From the NCBI GenBank assembly GCA_029203185.1, contig CP119310.1, positions 992,001-1,056,000 on the forward strand: a stretch of 64,000 bases of DNA. Reading direction: 5' to 3'. The position numbers were made by a program, and so were the translations under genes. Below, piece after piece: positions 1 through 9,524 of the stretch. This DNA comes from Candidatus Chryseobacterium colombiense. Lineage in GTDB: Bacteria > Bacteroidota > Bacteroidia > Flavobacteriales > Weeksellaceae. Every line of letters starts with the position of its first letter. The stretch's first letter is position 1. The notes under the pieces are model-generated. The model searched no databases. It worked only from the letters and a program-made list of their open reading frames with translations, and was not told where the DNA came from.

Positions 1-195
1 GAGTGTAAATATACGATCTCTTGTTGGCTGACTTACTTTTCCTCCGGAATCATAAGTTGCCGCAAATTCGTTGGCACTTTTGTAGAATACCGTTTGAACA
101 TTGGGGATATGCGGTTCTACCTCATTGTCCGAATTACAGGCAATTGATAAGAAAGCCGTTGATAAAAAAAATAAATACTTAAATAAATGTTTCAT
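1..195 (-). CDS. Lipoprotein of unknown function, N-terminal part (runs off window)
   Basis: The reading frame opens with an ATG whose complement lies at 193-195 and stays open to the window edge, giving 65 codons. The N-terminus begins MKHLFKYLFFLSTAFLSIAC: a basic start, a hydrophobic stretch and a lipobox (LSIAC) with Cys20, so the protein should be exported and lipid-modified. The next residues are NSDNE, an acidic stretch right after the Cys like that described for surface-exposed Bacteroidetes lipoproteins; surface location is an inference. The rest of the protein is outside the window and the family cannot be named from 65 residues. Confidence 0.75.
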   Translation of the reverse strand, partial: MKHLFKYLFFLSTAFLSIACNSDNEVEPHIPNVQTVFYKSANEFAATYDSGGKVSQPTRDRIFTL

Positions 196-555
196 ATAAA
201 AATTTTAAATTATGTAAGATGAAGACGACTGCATAATAGTTTATCTCGTTCTTAACAAAATCTCATTCTTATATGATTTACTATTATTTTACTGGAAAGA
301 TCTAAGTAAATCAAAAAGCAAGAAGAGTATCACCCGTTTTTTTCAAAATAATTTTAGAAAGTCCTTTCAGTGCAGTAGGATAGGTGGTACAATAGAAATA
401 ATTCCGCGGATAAAATTAAATAAAAAATTCATTTGTCAGTGATTTTCGGAAAAAAATTATCATTAGTACATTCATAATTACTTTTAAAAGAAAATTTAAT
501 ATTCACATTTACCTGATTCTTAATTAATAATCGAAAGAGTATCAATGATTTTCAA
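196..555. other. Non-coding gap upstream of the lipoprotein gene
   Basis: About 360 AT-rich bases lie between the lipoprotein start and the terminator of the next gene. I see no open frame, no RNA gene and no clear TAnnTTTG box here. The lipoprotein promoter is presumably inside but cannot be placed with confidence. Confidence 0.4.
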
Positions 556-585
556 TAAAAAAACTGCCCGTTTTCACAGGCAGTC
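556..585 (-). terminator. Rho-independent terminator of the metalloprotease gene
   Basis: An ACTGCC / GGCAGT stem (563-568 with 579-584) is followed on the minus strand by seven T residues. It sits about 20 bp past the stop codon of the metalloprotease gene. Confidence 0.8.
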
Positions 586-606
586 ATACATAATTTAATA
601 ACGTTA

Positions 607-3540
607 TTAGTTTTTAATGAATCTCTTAGAAGCCTCTCCAATCTGAATAATATAAGCGCCTTTTATAAGACTGCTTACGTTTACAGAGCCTCTTTCTAGT
701 TTTCCTGAATTAATTAGTTTTCCACCCATATCGAAGATTTTATAATCTTCTGAGGTCGAATTTGAAACATTTAAGATATCTCGTACCGGATTTGGATACA
801 ATTTAATATCAGTTATCAAGTCTTTAGTGTTCAGTACATCACCTCTTCCTGATGAAACAATATTTAAGGTATAATCTTCAACCTGTCCGTACGTATATGT
901 TCCGCAAGACGATGAAGGTACAGAACTGTACTGCATCATGACTCTCATTCTTGTGTTTCCAAGTGTTGCTGTTGACGGAATAGTAATGGATCCTGTTACA
1001 GGTGTAGTTGTAGATCCTGTTTTAGACCAAGCCAATTCTCCACTGTCTGCAAAATCCCCATCTCCGTTGTAATCAATATAAACAGCATATGCCTCACTAT
1101 ACACTGTTGATGTCCAAACCGGAGTTACAGAAATTGTATAGGCAGAACCTCTGGTTACATTTGTGGAAATGGAAGTAAAGTTCTCATATCCTGCAGTTCC
1201 TGTTGATGTATTATTAATTGTTCCAAATTTCACATTTCCGATTCTTTCGTCCGCTGTATTATTTGCTGAAGCTGAACAATAAGAAACCGTACTTCCTGCC
1301 AAAGTTGTTACACTTACCGTATTACTTGAAACAGAAGCATTTCCTGCTGCATCTTTTGCTTTTACGGTGAAACTGTAGGTTGTAGATGGAGTCAAACTTG
1401 TTACAGTATAAGAAGTAGATGCTGTGGAACCGATCAGTGAAGCGCCTTGATAAACATCGTAACCTGTAACTGCTACGTTGTCTGTCGCTCCCGACCAAGA
1501 AAGATTTGTGCTTGTATAAGTAGTGCCTGAAGCTGCTAATGTAGGTGCTGTAGGAGCCACAGTATCTGAAGATCCTGAACCTGCATTTACAGTAATATTT
1601 GCGTTATTGACGTCGAAGAAAATATGATTTGAGCCTTTCACCATAATTCTTCCTGTTGTTGTAGAAACATTAGGAATGGTTACAGCTTCGCTTCCGTCGT
1701 TTGGAGTTCCTGCCAATAGAGTAGTCCAAGTATTTCCGCTGTCTGTAGACCAAAGAATATCCACATTGGCTGCGTTTACATTATTAGCCGTAGTTCCTGC
1801 TACATTCCATGTTACCGTTTGAGAAGTACCTCCTGAATATGTGGTTGCTGTATTTTGTGAACTTACACTGAAAGGTCCGGCTGTCGCATTTACTGTAATT
1901 ACGGCATCATCCGAATTGTTACCTGAACCTCCGGCTCTGTTATCCCGAACCGTAAATCTAAAATTATAGGTTCTTGCTACATTAGATAGAGCTTCCACTG
2001 TAATTTCGGAACCAGCCGTTGTAGTTGCACCAGCCAACACAGAAGCCATTCTTGGGAAATATCTTGTTGGAGTTGTTTGCGGAGTCCATGATCTGAAAGT
2101 AGGACCTGTCGCTTTTGTAGCACTTGCTGCCGAACTCGCACCGGTTTGTGAGGATGAAGCATTATCCATCTGCTCCCAGATATAAGTCAACGAATCTCCG
2201 TTTGCATCAGTTCCTGTACCAGTTAGCACAAATGGTGTTCCTTTCGGAATAGTATAATCCAAACCTGCATTTGCTGTCGGAATTGAATTCCCTGTAGCCG
2301 TATTCACAGAGCAGGTTTTGGCTTTTATATTATTAGTGATCTGCTGAACACTGATAGCATGGAAAAATGCATCGGAATGCGGCTGAACATCCTGGCTTGT
2401 AATTCCGGCATACCCCATAATCGTAGATCCTGAACCAGGCTCCATATTAGCCCCTGTTCCTTCATTATTATAAGAAAATGTATGATTTCCTCCAAATTGA
2501 TGCCCCATTTCGTGAGCTACATAATCTATATCAAAATTATCACCTGAAGGGATTGCATCTGCAGGAGAAGTATAACCACTTCCTTTTGAACCATTTGTAC
2601 AGATACAGCCAATACAACCTGCGTTTCCACCTCCTCCGGAAGCACCAAACAAGTGTCCTATATCATAATTGGCCTCACCGATAACTGAAGTTAAAGTAGA
2701 TTGAAGTTGTGAATTCCAATTACTCATTCCTGAGGCTGCAGAATAAGGATCGGTAGAAGCGTTGGTATAAATTACAGCATCATTATTAGCAATTAAAACC
2801 ATTCTAGCCGCAAAATCTTTTTCAAAAACTCCGTTTACACGTGTCATTGTATTATTCATGGCTGCCAAAGCATTGGCTTTTGTTCCACCAAAGTAGGTGG
2901 TGTATTCTCCTGTACAAGATAACGCCAGTCTGAATGTTCTCAATAACGCATCATCCGCATTCGGTCTTGCAGCAAGATTCATGGTGTTTGCAGCTCCTTT
3001 CTGAGCTACGTCAATTACGCTGCATTCAAATTTACTCAGATCATCTTTTTTATCAGACTTTTTATACACTACATAAGTGGAAAGGTCTTTTGTATAAGGC
3101 TCGATAAAAACAGCAGATTTATCTCCGTAAATCTCCATTGAAGACAATCCTAAAGGGGAAATACTAAAATAAACGGTAGAATTAGGATCTTCCAGACCAG
3201 TTCCTACATAAGACTTAATTTCGGGGTACTTTGCAGCGAGTGCAGGATCAAAATTCGAATTTTCTTTTACTTTAAAGTTTTCCATTTTCCCTTCAGAATT
3301 CGGGAAAGAAACTATAATTTGAGATTTTTCTCCGGCTGCCAATCTTTTTGGAGCTTTTGCAAGAACATTTTTCAGTCCGTTAATGTCCAGACTGAAAATC
3401 CGGGGAGTAGTAATAGAAGATTTGTTTTCAAAGATTTCCGAACTTGTTTTTCTAGAACCTTCGGACCAAAGACGGTCGGTTTGCGCGAAAGAAATTCCTG
3501 AGATCAGAAGTACTCCGATCATCGATAATTGTTTTCTCAT
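607..3540 (-). CDS. Secreted reprolysin-like zinc metalloprotease with T9SS sorting domain
   Basis: A 977-residue predicted secreted protease. The start at 3540 (MRKQLSMIGVLLISGISFAQ) gives a clean signal peptide; an in-frame ATG 60 bp upstream lies beyond the -7 box and was not used. Near residue 342 is HEMGHQFGGNH, the HExxHxxGxxH zinc site of metzincins (M12B/reprolysin type). A Pro/Thr/Ser-rich fibronectin type III-like module follows at about 660-750, then a GEVED-like domain (YGQVEDYTL near 885). The last ~75 residues (KLYPNPVRDILNV then a Gly-Ala-Tyr strand and FIKN end) match the type A Por/T9SS C-terminal signal, predicting export through the type IX system. It is monocistronic, with its own promoter and terminator. 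The substrate is unknown. Confidence 0.9.
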   Translation of the reverse strand: MRKQLSMIGVLLISGISFAQTDRLWSEGSRKTSSEIFENKSSITTPRIFSLDINGLKNVLAKAPKRLAAGEKSQIIVSFPNSEGKMENFKVKENSNFDPALAAKYPEIKSYVGTGLEDPNSTVYFSISPLGLSSMEIYGDKSAVFIEPYTKDLSTYVVYKKSDKKDDLSKFECSVIDVAQKGAANTMNLAARPNADDALLRTFRLALSCTGEYTTYFGGTKANALAAMNNTMTRVNGVFEKDFAARMVLIANNDAVIYTNASTDPYSAASGMSNWNSQLQSTLTSVIGEANYDIGHLFGASGGGGNAGCIGCICTNGSKGSGYTSPADAIPSGDNFDIDYVAHEMGHQFGGNHTFSYNNEGTGANMEPGSGSTIMGYAGITSQDVQPHSDAFFHAISVQQITNNIKAKTCSVNTATGNSIPTANAGLDYTIPKGTPFVLTGTGTDANGDSLTYIWEQMDNASSSQTGASSAASATKATGPTFRSWTPQTTPTRYFPRMASVLAGATTTAGSEITVEALSNVARTYNFRFTVRDNRAGGSGNNSDDAVITVNATAGPFSVSSQNTATTYSGGTSQTVTWNVAGTTANNVNAANVDILWSTDSGNTWTTLLAGTPNDGSEAVTIPNVSTTTGRIMVKGSNHIFFDVNNANITVNAGSGSSDTVAPTAPTLAASGTTYTSTNLSWSGATDNVAVTGYDVYQGASLIGSTASTSYTVTSLTPSTTYSFTVKAKDAAGNASVSSNTVSVTTLAGSTVSYCSASANNTADERIGNVKFGTINNTSTGTAGYENFTSISTNVTRGSAYTISVTPVWTSTVYSEAYAVYIDYNGDGDFADSGELAWSKTGSTTTPVTGSITIPSTATLGNTRMRVMMQYSSVPSSSCGTYTYGQVEDYTLNIVSSGRGDVLNTKDLITDIKLYPNPVRDILNVSNSTSEDYKIFDMGGKLINSGKLERGSVNVSSLIKGAYIIQIGEASKRFIKN

Positions 3541-3567
3541 ATAATCTTTATTTTGTTTGTGGAATAT

Positions 3568-3601
3568 CAAAGCTAATAAAAAATATATTACGAAAAACAA
3601 A
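3568..3601 (-). promoter_or_regulatory. Bacteroidetes-type promoter of the metalloprotease gene
   Basis: On the minus strand TAGCTTTG (complement of 3568-3575) matches the TAnnTTTG -7 box, and TTTG (complement of 3598-3601) lies 22 bp upstream as a -33 element. The box is 27 bp before the ATG at 3540, which supports that start. Confidence 0.6.
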
Positions 3602-3688
3602 TTTTTTTAAGAAAATTTTAGATTATGTATTCAAAATATTATGCAATACATTGAAAATGATTGAAATCTTATTGCATCATAAAAAGAA

Positions 3689-3717
3689 AATAGCATACGC
3701 AAAATACGTATGCTATT
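3689..3717 (-). terminator. Terminator of the acyl-CoA dehydrogenase gene
   Basis: Perfect 11-bp arms (AATAGCATACG at 3689-3699 and its complement at 3707-3717) with a 7-nt loop. On the minus strand the stem is followed by a T-rich tract. Confidence 0.8.
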
Positions 3718-3795
3718 CAGTTATTGATATTATAATTCTAAATTTCTAATCTCATTTACAGTTAGAAATTTTATGTTGATTAACTTTTAAAACAG

Positions 3796-4935
3796 TTATT
3801 TTGTAATATCTCTACCGATTACTAATCTCTGGATCTCAGAAGTACCTTCTCCGATCGTGCAAAGCTTAGAGTCTCTATAGAATTTCTCGGCAGGGAAGTC
3901 CTTTGTATAGCCATATCCTCCGAAAATCTGAACTGCATTGTTAGCAATTCTTACACAAGCTTCAGAAGCATACAGTTTTGCCATAGCTCCTTCTTTTGTC
4001 ATTTTCTGTTTAGCATTTTTCAATGTCGCCGCTCTCTGAATCAATAATTCAGAAGCATCTATTTCAGTTGCCATATCTGCCAACATGAAATTGATCGCCT
4101 GGAATTCAGAAATTGATTTCCCGAACTGATGTCTTTCTTTAGCATATTTTAAAGCTGATTTATAAGCTCCTCTAGCTGTTCCCAAACTCAATGCAGCAAT
4201 AGAAATTCTACCTCCATCAAGAATTTTCATAGCCTGTTTGAAACCTTCACCCACTTCTCCTAAACGGTGAGAATCCGGAACACGAACATTATCGAAAATT
4301 AATTCTGCTGTTTCCGAAGCTCTCATTCCCAGTTTGTTTTCTTTTTTACCGGAAGTAAAACCAGGCATTCCTTTTTCTAAAACAAAAGCTGTTGAATTAT
4401 TTTTAGCTCCTTTTTCACCTGTTCTTGTCATTACCACTGCAATATCTCCTGAAATAGCGTGAGTAATAAAGTTTTTAGCTCCACTTATGATCCAGTCATC
4501 TCCGTCTCTTACCGCTGTTGTAGACATTCCTCCCGAATCTGAACCTGTATTATGCTCTGTTAATCCCCAAGCTCCGATTACTTTACCCGAAGCCAACTGA
4601 GGAAGCCATTTGTTTCTTTGCTCTTCATTTCCGAATTCGTAGATATGATTGGTACAAAGAGAGTTGTGAGCTGCCACAGAAAGACCGATAGAAGGATCTA
4701 CCTGAGAAATCTCATCAAGAATCGCAACATATTCATGATAACCAAGACCAGAACCTCCGTACTGCTCAGGAACAACAATTCCCATAAAACCCATTTCACC
4801 TAACTGATGAAACAAATCTTTAGGAAAAGTCTGGCTTTCGTCCCACTCCATAATATTAGGTCTGATATTCTTCTCAGCAAACTCTCTTGCTGTTTCCGCT
4901 ATCATTTTAATGTTGTCAATAGTCTCTGTATTCAT
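3796..4935 (-). CDS. Acyl-CoA dehydrogenase
   Basis: 379 residues, the usual length of a short-chain/branched-chain acyl-CoA dehydrogenase. The flavoenzyme introduces a 2,3 double bond into acyl-CoA and passes electrons to electron-transfer flavoprotein in the cytoplasm. Visible family signatures are GAWGLTEHNTGSDSGG in the middle domain (the FAD/substrate-binding ACAD signature 1), ISGAKNFITHA, and the C-terminal block QIFGGYGYTKDFPAEKFYRD with GEGTSEIQRLVIGR at the end. Substrate chain length (butyryl, isovaleryl, glutaryl) cannot be set by eye. It is a single gene with its own promoter and terminator. Start at 4935 (MNTETIDNIK) lies 21 bp after a good -7 box. Confidence 0.93.
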   Translation of the reverse strand: MNTETIDNIKMIAETAREFAEKNIRPNIMEWDESQTFPKDLFHQLGEMGFMGIVVPEQYGGSGLGYHEYVAILDEISQVDPSIGLSVAAHNSLCTNHIYEFGNEEQRNKWLPQLASGKVIGAWGLTEHNTGSDSGGMSTTAVRDGDDWIISGAKNFITHAISGDIAVVMTRTGEKGAKNNSTAFVLEKGMPGFTSGKKENKLGMRASETAELIFDNVRVPDSHRLGEVGEGFKQAMKILDGGRISIAALSLGTARGAYKSALKYAKERHQFGKSISEFQAINFMLADMATEIDASELLIQRAATLKNAKQKMTKEGAMAKLYASEACVRIANNAVQIFGGYGYTKDFPAEKFYRDSKLCTIGEGTSEIQRLVIGRDITK

Positions 4936-4955
4936 AATAGATAATAGTTAGTTCC

Positions 4956-4986
4956 CAAAGATAAATAAATTGACGGAACGCCCAAA
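4956..4986 (-). promoter_or_regulatory. Promoter of the acyl-CoA dehydrogenase gene
   Basis: Minus-strand TTTG (complement of 4983-4986), 19-bp spacer, TATCTTTG (complement of 4956-4963): close to the TTTG-N19-TAnnTTTG consensus of Bacteroidetes primary promoters. Confidence 0.7.
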
Positions 4987-5100
4987 AAATTATTTTCGCC
5001 ATAGCAATTGATTAACAAATCTTTAGTTTTCAAATTCTTACATTCTAATATTTAATGATTATTTAATAAATTTTTCTTAAAAACAAATTTATTAATTTAC

Positions 5101-5108
5101 TAATTTTG
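5101..5108 (+). promoter_or_regulatory. -7 box of the endonuclease gene
   Basis: TAATTTTG ends 17 bp before the ATG at 5126. No convincing TTG is present at the -33 position. Confidence 0.5.
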
Positions 5109-5125
5109 CCTCCCAATACTAAAAC

Positions 5126-6991
5126 ATGAAAAAATTTCTACTTCCTGTAATTTTGATTTCATCATATTTTACAGCGCAAGCTCCGGCAGGGTATTATAAT
5201 GGCACAACCGGTTTAAGCGGTTATGCCCTGAAATCAAAACTCCACGACATTATATCTGCAAAGAATATCAACTGGAATTATAGTGATCTTACCAATTATT
5301 ACAATCAGACTGATTTGGATAAATATTATGATTACGGACCCAGTAACACTACTATTTTACTAGACATCTATTCTGAAATTCCGACAGGACCGGATGCTTA
5401 TGAATACACCACAGCAAATATCATTGGAAGTGCAAGCGCAGAAGGGCAGGGCTGGAACCGTGAACACATGATGCCTCAAAGTACTTTCTACAGTAATTAT
5501 CCAATGTATTCAGATTTATTTTATGTAGTTCCTACAGATGCTAGAATAAATCAGTTGAGAAGTAATTATCCCTATGGAATTGCGGGTTCTACAACTTATT
5601 ATACATTTACCAATACTTCCAAAATCGGAAACTGTGCCATTCCGGGAATAGCTTATACAGGCCGTGTTTACGAACCCATCAATGAATTTAAGGGGGATGT
5701 AGCAAGATGCTTATTATATTTTGCAGTAAGATACGAAGGTAAATTAGGCACTTTCAATTTCAACAACAATACAAATCCTGCTTCTGATACCAATCCTTTG
5801 GATGGAACCGAGGAAAGAGCCTTTGATCCGGCTTATATCGCCATGCTTCTTCAGTGGCATCAGCAAGATCCTGTTTCTCAAAGGGAAATAGACAGAAATA
5901 ATGAAGTATACGCTATTCAGAAAAACAGAAACCCTTTTATTGATAATCCAACATGGGTAAATGCAATCTGGGGACAGACTCCTGATACTATAGCACCGCA
6001 AACTCCCACTAATTTAACTGTAACTCAAAACAGTGCTTACTTCACCACATTAAGCTGGACTCCAAGTTCAAGCACAGACGTGATCGGTTATAATATTTAT
6101 CAAAACGGAACGCTTGTCGGAGCAACGAAAAACACAACATTCAGCGTAGATCATTTGACTCCTTCAACAGCTTATACTTTTACAGTAAAAGCCTATGACA
6201 ACGGATATTTGCTTTCTTCCGACAGCAATATTGCCTATGCAACAACTTTAGCATCCGACACCTATGCTAAAGATCTAATGGTAACAAAATACCTGGAAGG
6301 AACCTCCAACAATAAAGGATTAGAAATTACCAATAAAACAGGACACCCTGTAAATCTGAGCGACTACAGGTTATCTATTCAGTTTGCAAGCGGAAGCAAT
6401 TATTATTTTCCGGCTCCTTACGAATTGGAAGGAATTGTTCAGAATAATGAAACGTTTGTAGTCCTGCATCCTGAAGCTAATTTTTCGTGCTATACCATCA
6501 ATCAGGCAAAATTTGTGACAGCAGCTCCGCAAATGACGTATTCAGGAAGCCAGTATGTGGAATTAAGGTATAAATCAGCAACCGTAGATGCCATTGGAAT
6601 TTCTGGCACAAATAATTTTTCAACCTTAGGTAATGTTTCTTTATACAGAAAAGCAAGCATAAATCAGCCAACAACAAGTTTTACACTCTCTGAATGGGAT
6701 TCTTATGCAAGCAATTATTGCCAGAACTTAGGATCGTTATCAACATCAGATCTTATCACTTTCCGTAAAGAAGAATTTAAAATTTATCCAAATCCAGCTA
6801 ATGAGAACATTTTCGTAAGCGGGAAAACTGAAGATATACAGTCAGCACAGATTTTAGATTTTTCAGGAAAAGTGATTTCTACAGAAAAAACTCCATTCAA
6901 AAACAAAAAGAATATTTCTGTTCAGCATTTATCTACAGGTTCTTATTTATTAAAACTGGATGATAAAACCTATCCGTTTATTAAAAAATAG
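5126..6991 (+). CDS. Secreted endonuclease I (EndA family) with FnIII, lamin-tail-like and T9SS domains
   Basis: 621 residues with a signal peptide (MKKFLLPVILISSYFTAQ). The block GWNREHMMPQSTF near residue 110 is the His-Met-finger core of the bacterial endonuclease I family, where the His is catalytic and a metal is bound; LRSNYPYG and NPFIDNP are further family blocks. At about 290-375 there is a fibronectin type III module (PQTPTNLTVTQN to TFTVKAYD), at about 385-520 a lamin-tail-like domain (YLEGTSNNKGLEI), and from about 550 a T9SS type A tail (FKIYPNPANENIFVSG, ending FIKK). It probably degrades extracellular DNA or RNA for nutrition. The three-part layout is common in flavobacterial secreted nucleases. 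Confidence 0.92.
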   Translation: MKKFLLPVILISSYFTAQAPAGYYNGTTGLSGYALKSKLHDIISAKNINWNYSDLTNYYNQTDLDKYYDYGPSNTTILLDIYSEIPTGPDAYEYTTANIIGSASAEGQGWNREHMMPQSTFYSNYPMYSDLFYVVPTDARINQLRSNYPYGIAGSTTYYTFTNTSKIGNCAIPGIAYTGRVYEPINEFKGDVARCLLYFAVRYEGKLGTFNFNNNTNPASDTNPLDGTEERAFDPAYIAMLLQWHQQDPVSQREIDRNNEVYAIQKNRNPFIDNPTWVNAIWGQTPDTIAPQTPTNLTVTQNSAYFTTLSWTPSSSTDVIGYNIYQNGTLVGATKNTTFSVDHLTPSTAYTFTVKAYDNGYLLSSDSNIAYATTLASDTYAKDLMVTKYLEGTSNNKGLEITNKTGHPVNLSDYRLSIQFASGSNYYFPAPYELEGIVQNNETFVVLHPEANFSCYTINQAKFVTAAPQMTYSGSQYVELRYKSATVDAIGISGTNNFSTLGNVSLYRKASINQPTTSFTLSEWDSYASNYCQNLGSLSTSDLITFRKEEFKIYPNPANENIFVSGKTEDIQSAQILDFSGKVISTEKTPFKNKKNISVQHLSTGSYLLKLDDKTYPFIKK

Positions 6992-7020
6992 ATTTACACT
7001 TTCAAAATAACAACAAAAAA

Positions 7021-7050
7021 AACCGTCGGAAAATATCTGACGGTTTTTTT
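7021..7050. terminator. Bidirectional terminator between endonuclease and TonB receptor genes
   Basis: AACCGTC (7021-7027) pairs with GACGGTT (7039-7045). An A run precedes and a T run (7044-7050) follows, so it can end transcription from both converging genes. Confidence 0.85.
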
Positions 7051-7070
7051 AATTGATAGAGAAACTAATT

Positions 7071-9499
7071 TTAGAAATCTAATGTAATGGATGCTCTTAC
7101 AGCAGCTCCCATGATAGGTCTTGCCATTCTGATATCTCCCGTTCCTGTAAGCGGAGATCTTGGATCACCTTCTGTAATACCGATGGTATTGAAAATATTG
7201 GTTCCGTCAACTGCAAATCTTATTTTTCCAAACTGATAAGAAGTTCCTGCCCCAAATTCTGAAAATGAAGGCAAGATATTCTTGTCCGTATTCGCTTCAT
7301 CCTGGAAACGTTTTCCATAATAATTCATGCTCACATAAGCTCTCCATTCTTTGGTAATATTGACTGCAGGAGCAATATTAAAGTAGAATTTCGGCATTCT
7401 TCTTACCGTATTTCCATCATAATTAAATGCGGTTCCATCAGAATTTCTTCCTGTAAAATCTTTATATTTAGGATTTTGAATCGTTCCGTTGAAAGTCACT
7501 TCCAGCAAATTGTTGAACAATCTTGCATACCCTTCCAATTCAACTCCAAAGTTAGTGGTGTTGGCGAATTTATTTTCAGAAGTTCCGTCAGAGAAAACAT
7601 CTGTGAACGAAAGATTTTTCAAAGTAGAGTAGAACGGAATCACCGCTACATCAAATGTTCTTGAGTAATATTTATATCCAACCTCCAACTGATTAGTCGT
7701 CACCGGTTTTATAGCAGACAAATCATTCATATTGTTATAGTACGCTTCTTCATTCGGCGATCTGAAACCATTAGAAAAACGTGCATACACCGCATTTTCT
7801 TTATTGATTTTATAATTCAAAGCCGTTGTGAAAGAAACCCTATTCACATCGTAATACCAATACGTATATCTATTACCCAGCACAGCCATATTATCATCAG
7901 CAGTGGTTGTTAAGAAAGAATGGGTTCCGTCTGTTGTGAGCCCGGAATTATTCAGGTTTGAAGTTGTTGATAAGAATCTTTACTGTAACGAATTCCTCCA
8001 TTGAAACTTAAATTATCCGTAATATTATAATCCAGATTCAGATAAAGATCATTTAAGCTCCCTTGGATTTGAGAGTCTCTAACCAGAAACGACATATCAG
8101 TAACGCCATTATACGTTTTTGAATATCCGGTACTTGTTGGAGTTAATGAAGTATCAACTAAATTCAAAAGTTCAGGTCGGTCTGTTGCTGTTGTTAAAAT
8201 ATTGCTCCAGTTCCAGTATTGATGAGATTTCCAGTTAGATTTATAAAATCCTGCTGTTACATTTCCTTTGTCAAATTTATAATTAAATTGTAAATCGTTG
8301 ACAAAATTATTCATCTGCTTATCAATCGCCCAAAAACCTAATTTCTGAACATAAGCCGGGTTCACAACAGCTCCGTTGCTTACTAATGAATACTGATAAT
8401 TATTTCCTGTAATCCCTTCCGACTTTGCAAAATCAGCCATTGTTTGAGGTCCTCCTGCCGGGAAAATTCCGGTATAGTTCATATTGATATTCGTGTACCT
8501 TGTTTTATTAATCACCGAGAAATTACCTCCCAGATCATATTTAAACTCAGCACCTAACACATCTACTCTCGGGTGAATTCCGTCTTCTAAATTTCTATTG
8601 AAAAATCCTCCTCCGGCTTGCGGAATATTCAACTGGCTGATCGCTCTGTAACTGTATGTTCCGTAATTAGAATCAAAACCCGGGAATTCTTTCAGATCAT
8701 TTCCATTTTGCACCAAAGGAATAGGAAGAAAGAATGTATTTCTGTCATCAAGCTTCTTATAATAAACCTTTGCATAGCCTTTATCAAAAACATATTTAAG
8801 ATTCATTCTGACTTGTCCGCCATTATTAGCCTTAAAGCCTGTTTTTCGGATTCCGTTATCTGTTCTGTAGAAACCACCGACGTTAAAGAATAGTTTATCC
8901 TGTATCAAAGCTCCTCCTAAATTAACATCAGTACGCATTAAACCATAAGTACTCGTCTCCAGTTTTGCAGTCCCTTTAAAATCATTACTTCCTTCTTTTG
9001 TAATAAAGTTAATTAAACCTCCAGGAGAATTATTGGCATAAATAGATCCCGAACCACCTCTCAATGCTTCCAGTCTGCTTACCGAATTATCTACACGGAA
9101 AAAGTTATCTGCATTCGCAAACTGCAAAGCTCCGTCTTCAAAAACAGGAAGTCCATCTTCCTGAACCTGTACAAATTCATAAGCTCCTGCGGAAGGAATA
9201 CCCCTTGCAAAAAGGTTGTTTCCGACTTCACCACCCGAAGTTTCCACTGCAAAACCAGGAACTCTCTGCAATAAAGCAGCCGCGCTAATAGGGTTTTGTT
9301 TCTGAATTTCTTTCGCTGTAAAAGTAGAAATCGCCGTACTGGATTCTATTTTCTTTTTTGGATTGGAGTTTCCTGTGATTACCACCTGATCAATAGATGC
9401 CGTTCTCGTAGAATCCTGTGGAGTCTTTTCCTGAGCGTACGTATTATTAAAATAAAGTGTCGCAATTCCGGCAAGTAAGAAAATCGATCTTTTTTTCAT
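7071..9499 (-). pseudogene. TonB-dependent receptor split by a frameshift
   Basis: Two minus-strand frames form one receptor. The N-terminal part (9499-7952) has a signal peptide (ending YAQ), a short spacer with VVITGNSNPKK, a plug domain (LLQRVPGF, RGIPSAGAYEF, LRGGSGSIYANNSPGGLINF) and early barrel strands, then hits TGA after YSKDSYQQLQT. The C-terminal part continues in another frame (NLNNSGLTTDGTHSF, then barrel strands to the terminal aromatic residue SITLDF). Adding one A to the AAA run near 7955-7958 would join the frames as YSKDSYQQLQNLNNSG, and the 2,429-bp span is one base short of 810 codons. No carboxypeptidase-like extension is seen. It is the last gene of the trehalase/MFS unit, 25 bp after the trehalase gene, so a role in sugar uptake is inferred. 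Recent inactivation or an assembly error are both possible. Confidence 0.85.
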
Positions 9500-9524
9500 A
9501 GCCTTTAATTTTTTATAGTTAGTT

